Source: an uncultured Eggerthellaceae bacterium (GTDB taxonomy: Bacteria; Actinomycetota; Coriobacteriia; Coriobacteriales; Eggerthellaceae). From it: a stretch of 5,557 bases of DNA. A program made the translations under genes and the position numbers. The stretch lies in NCBI GenBank assembly GCA_934645125.1, contig CAKUDT010000107.1, positions 1 to 5,557 of the forward strand, written 5' to 3'. Every line of letters begins with the position of its first letter. Positions within the stretch are counted from its first letter, which is position 1. This document shows positions 1 through 5,291 of the stretch, piece by piece. The notes beneath the pieces were generated by a model, which made no database searches, was not told the origin of the DNA, and was given only the letters and a program-made list of their open reading frames with translations.

Positions 1-810
1 CGTCTGAAGGACGGCATCTTCGAGCCCGAGGTTGCATCGGCGCTGTATCACTGCATGCTGTTCGACGTGGTTGAGATTTGCTGCGCTGCCATGACGAAAA
101 TGGAGCAGGACAGCGAAGCGCAAGTAATGGCGCTGCGTGAAGACGGCATTCCCGAAGATGAGATTGTGCGCGACACGTTCGAGCTTATTATTTCTACCAC
201 ACCCGAGAAAAACGTTGCCGTTATGGAAAAACTGTTTTCTGATGCGGGCGAATGGCCTCGTGACCTGGTATTTATCTGTGATACGGGCAAGAGCTTCGAC
301 GAGCATTACAATGATTCGTTCCGTCAAGCGTGGGAGCGCGGCGCCGATTGCATTCTATCCATGGGTGCCGATATGCCGGCGCTGCACACGAAGGACGTGA
401 TCAACGGCTTCGAGATGCTGCATTCCCTTGACGGCGTTGATGGCGGTGGCATTGTGCTGGCTCCCGACCAGGCAATGGGCGTTTCCATTGTTGGCTGGAC
501 GCGCGAAACCGATTTCGACCACACGGGTGTTTTCTACAATCCCTCGGGTTTGACCGTTCTACCTGCGTATATCCAAAAAGCGCGCGAGGCGGGGCTGCCG
601 ACGCTGTATCTGCCGGCCGTGCCCGACGTGGACACCATGGGTGACCTAATGCATAACGTGACGCTGGTCGAAGCGCTGAATTACTGCGCGCCGTTCGAGG
701 ACAACACGCCGCCGTGGCGCACGGCGCAGGCGCTCAAGGAAATGGGCTGGGACAAAATTGTGGTGCCGCCGAATGATTTGCACGATCCGCGCGAGGAAAT
801 TGATAAGTAG
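1..810 (+). CDS. DUF2064/TIGR04282-like GT-A fold transferase, 5'-truncated by window edge
   Basis: The reading frame is open from base 1 and ends at TAG 808-810, giving 269 residues; the true start lies upstream. The first residues (Arg-Leu, then a helix ending in LYHCMLFDVV) match the part of DUF2064 proteins just after the N-terminal 'KTRL' segment, so only about 20-30 residues are probably missing. Other family landmarks, numbered from base 1, are GADMP at 122-126 (family G-T-D-C-P, the acidic nucleotide/metal-binding region), VLAPDQ at 152-157, and a C-terminal DVDT..DL at 209-216. These support a GT-A/nucleotidyltransferase-like fold, cytoplasmic, related to CofC/MobA-type enzymes. The substrate cannot be told. 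The usual PAEDGG motif is altered here (PDQAMG). The stop is 12 nt before an RNA methyltransferase gene, so the two are probably cotranscribed. The family is fairly sure, the function is not. Confidence 0.75.
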   Translation, partial: RLKDGIFEPEVASALYHCMLFDVVEICCAAMTKMEQDSEAQVMALREDGIPEDEIVRDTFELIISTTPEKNVAVMEKLFSDAGEWPRDLVFICDTGKSFDEHYNDSFRQAWERGADCILSMGADMPALHTKDVINGFEMLHSLDGVDGGGIVLAPDQAMGVSIVGWTRETDFDHTGVFYNPSGLTVLPAYIQKAREAGLPTLYLPAVPDVDTMGDLMHNVTLVEALNYCAPFEDNTPPWRTAQALKEMGWDKIVVPPNDLHDPREEIDK

Positions 811-822
811 AGGGGCAAGTTT

Positions 823-1665
823 ATGCTGGTCAGGCTTGAGTCGGTAAGCGACCCGCTGCTTGATGCCTACGCGCGCCTTACCGAGGCGCAACTGCGCAAC
901 AAGCTGGAGCCCGAAAAGGGAATATTCATTGCCGAGGCGCCCAAGGTCATTGAACGTGCGCTGGCGGGCGGTATGGAGTGCCAGTCGCTTCTTTTGGAAG
1001 AGAAGATGCTGGAAAACACGGCGCATGTTATTGATATGGTGCATGCGCAAAATACGGAAACGCCGATTTTCGTTCTTCCGCACAGTGAGATTGAGCAGCT
1101 TATTGGCTATGAGCTCACGCGTGGTGCACTGGGTGCGTTTCGTCGGCCGGCGCCGCTATCGCTTGAGGATGTGCTTGCAGGAGCGCATCGTGTGGCGGTG
1201 CTGGAAAACATCACGAACCACACGAACGTCGGGGCCATTATGCGTTCGGCTGCCGCGCTGGGTATGGATGCCGTGCTGGTGACGCCTGAGTGTCACGATC
1301 CGCTGTATCGTCGCGCGGTGCGTTGCTCCATGGGCACGGTGTTCCAGATTCCGTGGACGCGCATCGATGATTGGCCCGAAGGCGGTATGGCGCGCTTGCA
1401 TGAGCTGGGGTTTAAGACAGCTGCTTTGGCGCTGCGCAAGGATTCCATTACGCCGCGTGACCCCGTGCTGGCGGCATGCGACAAGCTGGCGGTTGTCTTG
1501 GGGACCGAGGGCGACGGCCTGAGCTACGACACCATTGCGGCGTGTGATTTCACGGTGTGCATCCCCATGTATCACCAGGTAGATTCCCTAAACGTAGCGG
1601 CGGCAAGTGCCGTTGCGTTCTATGAACTCGCCCGCCCCGCTGCGCAGCAAGTGCGCGGATGTTAA
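823..1665 (+). CDS. SpoU/TrmH-family (SPOUT) RNA 2'-O-methyltransferase
   Basis: This 280-residue protein has the layout of SpoU-class enzymes that transfer methyl from S-adenosylmethionine to a ribose 2'-OH of rRNA or tRNA. Residues about 22-105 form the N-terminal RNA/substrate-binding domain. The catalytic trefoil-knot domain runs from about 123 to the end. All three SpoU motifs are intact: motif 1 at 135-147 (NVGAIMRSAAALG, with N135 and R141), motif 2 at 226-234 (LGTEGDGLS, with E229), and motif 3 at 247-262 (IPMYH..DSLNVAAAS, with N257). The ATG at 823 has an AGGGG ribosome-binding site at 811-816 directly after the upstream stop, which fixes the start and suggests translational coupling. 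Length is typical for the family. The target nucleotide (23S rRNA or tRNA) cannot be read from sequence, so no gene symbol is given. Confidence 0.93.
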   Translation: MLVRLESVSDPLLDAYARLTEAQLRNKLEPEKGIFIAEAPKVIERALAGGMECQSLLLEEKMLENTAHVIDMVHAQNTETPIFVLPHSEIEQLIGYELTRGALGAFRRPAPLSLEDVLAGAHRVAVLENITNHTNVGAIMRSAAALGMDAVLVTPECHDPLYRRAVRCSMGTVFQIPWTRIDDWPEGGMARLHELGFKTAALALRKDSITPRDPVLAACDKLAVVLGTEGDGLSYDTIAACDFTVCIPMYHQVDSLNVAAASAVAFYELARPAAQQVRGC

Positions 1666-1690
1666 AAAGTGACGGGGTCTTTTTAACATC
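1658..1690 (+). terminator. Perfect 12-bp hairpin overlapping the methyltransferase stop codon
   Basis: GATGTTAAAAAG (1658-1669) and CTTTTTAACATC (1679-1690) are exact reverse complements around a 9-nt loop. The left arm contains the last codons and the TAA (1663-1665). The run of T lies inside the right arm, not after it, so this is an atypical intrinsic terminator or 3'-end processing/stability element rather than a textbook one. Its symmetry would let it act from either strand. Confidence 0.65.
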
Positions 1691-2140
1691 GGGATTGGGA
1701 CTTGGCCTGCTCGGGCGGCATCGTTGCGCTTTGGGAAGCTTCGTGCCTTCCGAGGCGACCTTGTTGCGTTCATGGCTCCTTCGTGCTTTCCTGCTTGACG
1801 AATTGGCGCCCATTGACGAATATGCGGGTTCGAAGACTCTCGCAATGACAGCGCGAGCCCAGCTTGTCGATTTTTCGGCGCGAAAACGCCAAAATCGACG
1901 GTTCGGGGCAGGTCGAAGGTCCAAAAGCATCGTCAATCCACCTGTCTCGTTGGTCTTCTCCTGGTTCGATAGGGTAAAAGCCCAGGTCACGGTTGCCTGT
2001 CGAAAACAAGTGGTATGGCAACGGGTTTTGTATCTGCTCCGAACCGTCAATTTGGACGTAATTGTTGACTTTATTCGACAAGATGGTTTGCGGCAGGCTT
2101 TTGGTTGCGCACGGACTCCCGTTGAGCGGACTGTCTAATA
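1691..2140. other. Intergenic region without a convincing gene
   Basis: Open frames cross this stretch on both strands (a 159-codon one on +, others on -), but none has a good ribosome-binding site, a recognisable domain or plausible composition. One starts inside the methyltransferase gene, within the terminator hairpin. The stretch holds two imperfect copies of a 29-bp sequence 40 bp apart (1723-1751 and 1763-1791; 21 of 29 positions agree by eye) and repeat copy A (1861-1913). The rest, 1914-2140, shows nothing I can name; a decayed gene is possible but not demonstrable. Confidence 0.5.
1861..1913 (+). repeat. Interspersed ~53-bp element, copy A
   Basis: It begins AGCTTGTCGATTTTTCGGC (1861-1879) and ends GTTCGGGGCAGGT (1901-1913). 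The same ends, at the same 40-bp offset, occur in copy B (3551-3603). In copy A the middle makes a hairpin: TCGATTTT (1867-1874) pairs with AAAATCGA (1891-1898), GGCG (1877-1880) pairs with CGCC (1887-1890), a two-base bulge lies between the stems, and the loop is CGAAAA. It lies outside any credible gene. Confidence 0.75.
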
Positions 2141-2176
2141 AAAGACCGAGAGGCAAAGTAATGTCTCTCGGTCTTT
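2141..2176. terminator. Bidirectional-type intrinsic terminator
   Basis: AAAGACCGAGAG (2141-2152) is the exact reverse complement of CTCTCGGTCTTT (2165-2176). Pairing can extend inward by three (GCA with TGT, one a G-U) to a 15-bp stem with a 6-nt AAGTAA loop. Read on the minus strand the stem is followed by TTTTATTAG, fitting termination of the SHOCT operon whose last stop is at 2289-2291. Read on the plus strand it is followed by CATTATT, a poorer tract. It separates two oppositely oriented units. Confidence 0.85.
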
Positions 2177-2288
2177 CATTATTGAGTAGTTCGCATGCTG
2201 GCCTATACGATTTCTGCTTGCAGATAAAGCAAACATCACGTATGTGAAATCGCTGGTTTAGCGTCTGGCTGAATTGCTGCTCTTGCGA

Positions 2289-3002
2289 CTAGCTTTGAAG
2301 AAAACGCTTCTTTTGCTCGTCGAACTCCCCTTGCGTAATGATTCCTTGGTCAAGGAGCTGCTTGTAGTCTGACAGCTGAGCGGAAGAAAGCGCTGCGATG
2401 GTGGCCTTCTGGGTGTGCGCTTGTTTCTCGTTAATCGATTTCATATAGCTTATACCAAGGGCAAAAAAGCCAACGCCTTCCATAAGCGTTACTAAGGTAC
2501 CCGCATTAAGAATCGTTAGCCCAAGTGCGCTTCCGATTACCCATACCGCCGCTGCAGCTAGGGCGATTATCGCGAAGGCAAGGCAAAGGTTCTTGGACCT
2601 CTTTTGGATCAACGCTGAGACAGCGCCCAGTATTACGCTGATGGTGAAGAGAAAGTCTCCTATTGCTTGAAGATAAAAGGATACGATGTAATTCGTTGGC
2701 AAAACACCCATTGCCTCTCTCATCGACAGTCCTGTTGCGAGTGATAAAACACCACAGAATGCGGAAAATAAGGTCATGATAACGAGAGTGCAGCCAATCA
2801 GCTTATCCTGCCTTACAAAGCAACCGTCCGCTAGGCATGCAAGCAGAATAATTTCGACAATTTGCGACACAATTATCAGCGCGATCAGGTTTATCTCGCG
2901 GGAAGAGTAGGAAGAAATAGTCGCGAAGAGGCCCACGATTGCAAACAAAGCAGCAAAAGCGAATGTACCGCCCGAAATCATTTTAAGTGTTTTGGCATCC
3001 AT
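2289..3002 (-). CDS. Polytopic membrane protein with C-terminal SHOCT domain
   Basis: This 237-residue protein is mostly hydrophobic, with about six membrane-spanning segments at roughly 8-30, 38-58, 68-91, 104-131, 139-160 and 163-187. A charged linker follows, then a SHOCT (short C-terminal) domain at about 209-235, recognised by the LxDYKQLLDQGIIT..EFDEQKKRFL pattern. SHOCT is a small helical-hairpin domain found at the ends of many bacterial proteins and is thought to mediate oligomerisation; that is family knowledge, not visible here. The ATG at 3000-3002 is preceded by AGAGGA about 7 nt upstream. The gene starts 12 nt after the stop of the other SHOCT gene, so the two form an operon, and the hairpin at 2141-2176 closes it. 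The membrane part matches no family I recognise. A shared 17-bp DNA stretch (2347-2363 and 3301-3317) encodes the same KQLLDQG core in both genes. Confidence 0.85.
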   Translation of the reverse strand: MDAKTLKMISGGTFAFAALFAIVGLFATISSYSSREINLIALIIVSQIVEIILLACLADGCFVRQDKLIGCTLVIMTLFSAFCGVLSLATGLSMREAMGVLPTNYIVSFYLQAIGDFLFTISVILGAVSALIQKRSKNLCLAFAIIALAAAAVWVIGSALGLTILNAGTLVTLMEGVGFFALGISYMKSINEKQAHTQKATIAALSSAQLSDYKQLLDQGIITQGEFDEQKKRFLQS

Positions 3003-3014
3003 TTCAGGTTCCTC

Positions 3015-3350
3015 TTAGTAATACGACAACGAGGCAGCGCACGCTATGCAGCAAATGAGTACGTAGAAAAGAATGCTTACGATAACGCTAATGAGGGCGC
3101 CTTTTCCTGCGGCTCTTGATGATTTAGGCTTTGAGTCTTTCCAGACAATGAACAAAATGAGGCCAACAATGGGGAAAAAGAAGCTAAGAATCGCCCACCC
3201 AGCGGTACCGCCTTCCTCTACAGCGGTAGTTTCGTTTTGTGTCGGCGCTGCAAGGATTTGCGCTTTCTTGGCGTAGAACTCTTCTGGAGTAAGAACTCCC
3301 TGGTCAAGGAGCTGCTTAAGCGCGGCTAGTTCTTCAATGGAAGATGACAT
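3015..3350 (-). CDS. Small membrane protein with N-terminal SHOCT domain
   Basis: This 111-residue protein opens with a SHOCT domain at about 5-33 (IEELAALKQLLDQGVLTPEEF..KKAQIL), followed by an acidic, Thr/Glu-rich linker (37-48). Two membrane segments lie at about 50-70 and 84-108, separated by a short basic, probably cytoplasmic loop (KDSKPKSSRAAGKG). SHOCT is normally C-terminal; here it leads the protein, an arrangement also seen in small actinobacterial SHOCT/two-TM proteins. The ATG at 3348-3350 has an AAAGGA ribosome-binding site about 6 nt upstream. It is the first gene of a two-gene minus-strand operon with the 237-residue SHOCT protein. No enzymatic residues are evident. A scaffold, sensor or envelope-stress role is conceivable but unproven. 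Confidence 0.85.
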   Translation of the reverse strand: MSSSIEELAALKQLLDQGVLTPEEFYAKKAQILAAPTQNETTAVEEGGTAGWAILSFFFPIVGLILFIVWKDSKPKSSRAAGKGALISVIVSILFYVLICCIACAASLSYY

Positions 3351-3384
3351 GTTTTTCCTTTCTTACGTTGCTATGCACTGAGCG

Positions 3385-3402
3385 CTTGCGTATATACGCA
3401 AG
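3385..3402 (-). promoter_or_regulatory. 18-bp perfect palindrome upstream of the SHOCT operon
   Basis: CTTGCGTATATACGCAAG is a perfect palindrome centred 43-44 bp before the start codon of the 111-residue gene. With no loop it suits a dimeric DNA-binding protein better than an RNA hairpin. Its TATATA centre could double as a -10-like element on the minus strand, but no convincing -35 sits at the right distance. Confidence 0.5.
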
Positions 3403-3425
3403 GTTGTCTATAGGATAGACAACCT
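3401..3425 (-). promoter_or_regulatory. 11-bp inverted repeat abutting the first palindrome
   Basis: AGGTTGTCTAT (3401-3411) and ATAGACAACCT (3415-3425) are exact reverse complements around AGG. The left arm shares two bases with the 18-bp palindrome. Both arms contain a TTGTCT/AGACAA element that could serve as a weak -35 for the SHOCT operon. An operator or an untranslated-RNA hairpin are both possible. Confidence 0.45.
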
Positions 3426-3550
3426 ATCGATCCCTCTTTGCTTTGTTTTTAGGCGTTTGGATGTGGTGAAAGGCAGCGGCTTTTATCGCCTGACAAGCGG
3501 CGACTGGTTGGTGTGGTGGAAACTTAGGGGTAAATGGATCTCGCGGGCTC

Positions 3551-3603
3551 AGCTTGTCGATTTTTCGGCTCCGATGTGCAAAATATTCCTGTTCGGGGTA
3601 GGT
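3551..3603 (+). repeat. Interspersed ~53-bp element, copy B
   Basis: Its first 19 bases (3551-3569) are identical to the first 19 of copy A (1861-1879), and its end, GTTCGGGGTAGGT, differs from that of A by one base at the same offset. Its last 30 bases (3574-3603) are identical to those of copy C on the opposite strand. Copy B is thus a mosaic of the halves seen in A and C. Confidence 0.8.
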
Positions 3604-3761
3604 GGGAGCACGGATTCGACGCAAACTGCTCATCGCCGCGCGCTCTTAATAATGGGTGATTCATATAACCCCAGTTCACAAGCTTGGTCATTCTTTGGTT
3701 TTTTCAAGGCGACCCCAATAAAGCTCTATCGACCTACCCCGAACAGGAATATTTTGCACAT
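3574..3761. repeat. Perfect 30-bp inverted repeat separated by 128 bp
   Basis: Bases 3574-3603 are the exact reverse complement of 3732-3761; the outer neighbours (3573/3762 and 3604/3731) do not continue the match. The pair forms the shared parts of copies B and C. It could be the ends of a small non-autonomous element (MITE-like), or form a long stem if transcribed. No target-site duplication is obvious and the 128-bp interior encodes nothing recognisable. Confidence 0.85.
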
Positions 3762-3784
3762 TTGTCGCATTTTTTTGACAAACT
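3732..3784 (-). repeat. Interspersed ~53-bp element, copy C (inverted)
   Basis: Read on the minus strand it begins AGTTTGTCAA, resembling the AGCTTGTCGA opening of A and B, and ends GTTCGGGGTAGGT, identical to B. It aligns to both other copies without gaps over the full 53 bp. The following GGTCGA is shared with copy A rather than with B. Confidence 0.75.
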
Positions 3785-3925
3785 GACCTGTGCAGCATTT
3801 CTCGCGTGCGTTTTGAGCGCGTTTTGCTGCCTGCTGGCCTGAGTTGAGCGCGATTGGCGACATGATTCTTCGCTCACTGTTAATGGTTCGAGTGATAGTT
3901 CGAATCGTTTGTTTCCCTATCAAGT

Positions 3926-4050
3926 TTATAAAAATCGAAAAATACCAGTGAAAAATGCAAAAAATACCGCTTATCGATAAAAATAATGCATAAAGTTACG
4001 AAATTATTAATTAAATCTAACGACAGTGTGTTTTTGTCGTATAGTTCGCC
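3926..4050 (+). promoter_or_regulatory. AT-rich control region upstream of the first binding-protein gene
   Basis: Base composition turns strongly AT-rich. AAAAATACC occurs twice in direct orientation exactly 22 bp apart (3938-3946 and 3960-3968) and recurs upstream of the second binding-protein gene (5201-5209). TTATCGATAA (3971-3980) is a perfect palindrome, and TGCATAAA (3987-3994) also recurs at 5188-5195. TATAGT (4040-4045) is a plausible -10, but its -35 is weak. The repeated words suggest a shared regulator, perhaps amino acid responsive; that is inference. Confidence 0.5.
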
Positions 4051-4059
4051 TTGCAAAAC

Positions 4060-4098
4060 GCACGACGGCTCAAGCGCAAAGCTTGGCCGTCAACGTGC
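4060..4098 (+). promoter_or_regulatory. 5'-leader hairpin with a bulged T, first binding-protein gene
   Basis: GACGGC (4064-4069), a bulged T and CAAGC (4071-4075) pair with GCTTGGCCGTC (4081-4091) around a GCAAA loop, giving 11 pairs. GCAC (4060-4063) can also pair with GTGC (4095-4098) across an internal bulge. No T-tract follows, so it is not a terminator. It would start about 10 nt into the transcript if TATAGT at 4040 is the -10. Confidence 0.5.
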
Positions 4099-4180
4099 AA
4101 CGTAGACATCGTGCGTATGCGTTGTCGCTAGAAACTTGGACGACGAAACGCGTAGCGCAAAAGGAACAAGGAGAACGGTA

Positions 4181-5002
4181 ATGAAAAAGAAATTAATCGC
4201 TGTCGCGGCGGCCGCTTTGATGGTGGTTGCTTTGGCAGGCTGCTCCAGCTCTGCAAGCTCGAGCAGCGCATCTGCAAGTGCGTCGGGGGCGGCAAGCGCC
4301 GCCGCAACGGAAGCGAAGCTTGTCGATGCGGGCACGCTGACGGTAGGCACCTCGCCTGACTACCCGCCTTTCGAGAACCTTGAAGGCGATCAGATTGTCG
4401 GCTTTGAGGTTGACTTGGTGAATGCTGTCGCCGATAAGCTTGGCTTGAAGGTTGAGTACAAGTCTATGAACTTTGACTCTATCATTGCTGCTGTTGAGGC
4501 GGGTACGCAGATTGACCTGGGCATGAGTGGTTTCTCTATTACGCCCGAGCGCGCGAAGGAAATCGACTTCACCACGTCTTTCTACACCGATGACCTGGGT
4601 GTGGCAACGCTTAAGGATGGTCAGTTCACCACGGCCGATTCGCTGAATGCAGACGGCGTAAGGATTGCCGTGCAAAGCGGCACCACAGGCGAGTCGTCCA
4701 TGAAAGAGAACTATCCCAACGCGGAAGTGATTTCTTACACCAGCTCGAACGATATTTTCGCGGCCCTGACCGCTGGTAAGGCCGATGCGGCTTGCACGAA
4801 CATTTCTGTGGTGGGTGCCATGCTGAACGGCTCCTACAACGATTGCGCCTTGGTGAAAAAGATTCCTTCGGGCGAAGATTACGGTCTGGTTGTTGCAAAG
4901 ACGAACCCTGCTTTGACGGAGCAAATCAACGGCGCTTTGGAAGAGCTGACCAAAGATGGCACGCTTGATGAGCTTCTGGAGAAGTGGGAGCTGAACCTGT
5001 AA
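4181..5002 (+). CDS. Polar amino acid ABC transporter substrate-binding lipoprotein (SBP_bac_3)
   Basis: This 273-residue lipoprotein captures a solute, probably a polar amino acid, outside the membrane and delivers it to an ABC importer. The signal peptide is KKK, a hydrophobic core and lipobox LAGC with lipidated C21. A Ser/Ala-rich tether (22-43) leads to the family-3 binding domain (about 50-271): GTSPDYPPFE (56-65), GFEVDL (74-79), MSGFSITPER..EIDF (115-130) with carboxylate-binding R124, QSGTTGES (165-172) in lobe 2, and a C-terminal DGTLDELLEKW. The aspartate that in HisJ-type proteins holds the ligand amino group appears to be N207. The ATG at 4181 is chosen over an in-frame one at 4136 because AAGGAG lies 7 nt upstream and the lipoprotein signal starts there. 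A terminator follows and a paralogue lies 390 bp downstream; no permease or ATPase gene lies between. Confidence 0.93.
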   Translation: MKKKLIAVAAAALMVVALAGCSSSASSSSASASASGAASAAATEAKLVDAGTLTVGTSPDYPPFENLEGDQIVGFEVDLVNAVADKLGLKVEYKSMNFDSIIAAVEAGTQIDLGMSGFSITPERAKEIDFTTSFYTDDLGVATLKDGQFTTADSLNADGVRIAVQSGTTGESSMKENYPNAEVISYTSSNDIFAALTAGKADAACTNISVVGAMLNGSYNDCALVKKIPSGEDYGLVVAKTNPALTEQINGALEELTKDGTLDELLEKWELNL

Positions 5003-5037
5003 AGCTGCGGGAGCTTGTGGGTGCGACATGTTTGTTG

Positions 5038-5074
5038 GACGGGCGTTCGCGATTTGGTGGACGCCCGTCTTTTG
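5038..5074 (+). terminator. Rho-independent terminator of the first binding-protein gene
   Basis: GACGGGCGT (5038-5046) pairs exactly with ACGCCCGTC (5061-5069). Two more inner pairs (one T-G, one C-G) give an 11-bp GC-rich stem with a 10-nt loop, followed by TTTTG. It starts 35 nt after the stop codon, so most transcripts of the first binding-protein gene probably end before the second. Confidence 0.85.
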
Positions 5075-5091
5075 TGCCACGCGATCTTTTT

Positions 5092-5106
5092 AGGAAAGCG
5101 TTTCCT
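5092..5106. promoter_or_regulatory. AGGAAA-GCG-TTTCCT palindrome, operator-like
   Basis: Six-base arms flank GCG. The sequence resembles LacI-family or CcpA-type operators in having a central CG between A-rich and T-rich arms, but it departs from the cre consensus at several positions. It lies about 145 bp upstream of the predicted promoter of the second binding-protein gene, far for a repressor site. Weak evidence. Confidence 0.25.
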
Positions 5107-5174
5107 CTCGAAAGCTCGCTCGGCGCCAAAAACAGACCGTTGCGCTGACGTTGAAACGCAAGAAAAAGATACAA

Positions 5175-5267
5175 AAGTGAAACTTTTTGCATAAAATAGC
5201 AAAAATACCCATAAAAAATGAATATTTCAGCAAAAATATTGCTTTCTCAAACAAAACGCTCTAGAAT
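5175..5267 (+). promoter_or_regulatory. AT-rich control region and promoter of the second binding-protein gene
   Basis: TTGCTT (5239-5244) and TAGAAT (5262-5267) are separated by 17 bp, a good sigma-70-type promoter, with transcription expected near 5274. Upstream lie TGCATAAA (5188-5195) and AAAAATACC (5201-5209), both shared with the first binding-protein gene, plus TGAA-TAT-TTCA (5219-5229) and AGCAA-AAATA-TTGCT (5229-5243), dyad-symmetric sites. The second overlaps the -35, the position expected of a repressor operator. The regulator is unknown. Confidence 0.6.
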
Positions 5268-5291
5268 AAGTGCACTTCAGCTTGAACAAGC

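Larger units (their letters stand above)
3426..3925. other. Intergenic region holding repeats and hairpins, no credible gene
   Basis: A 109-codon plus-strand frame (3457-3786) and short minus-strand frames run through this stretch. They simply translate repeat copies B and C and lack ribosome-binding sites or domains. The region holds copies B and C, the 30-bp inverted repeat and a possible hairpin at 3792-3830 (GCAGCA with TGCTGC, inner CGCG with CGCG) that has no T-tract. The remainder shows nothing nameable. Confidence 0.55.

Noticed and set aside
55..810. First coding region starting at the ATG at 55
   Set aside because: The frame is open to base 1 and the residues before M19 continue the family's N-terminal match, so this is an internal methionine of a gene truncated by the window edge.
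1821..1860. GGTTCGAA resembling a tRNA T-loop
   Set aside because: The flanking bases do not form the T-stem and no acceptor, D or anticodon arms can be assembled around it.
1659..2138. 159-codon plus-strand open frame
   Set aside because: It starts inside the methyltransferase gene and terminator hairpin, has no ribosome-binding site, crosses repeat copy A and shows no domain or plausible composition.
3457..3786. 109-codon plus-strand open frame in the intergenic region
   Set aside because: It is essentially a translation of repeat copies B and C, with no ribosome-binding site or recognisable domain.
3351..4180. CRISPR array
   Set aside because: There are only three element copies, in mixed orientation with irregular spacing, no regular spacers and no cas genes.
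4136..5002. Upstream ATG at 4136 for the binding protein
   Set aside because: It would place 15 charged residues ahead of a normal lipoprotein signal peptide; the ATG at 4181 has a strong ribosome-binding site.
4193..5080. 295-codon antisense open frame
   Set aside because: It is a shadow of the binding-protein gene, with arginine-rich low-quality composition and no domain.
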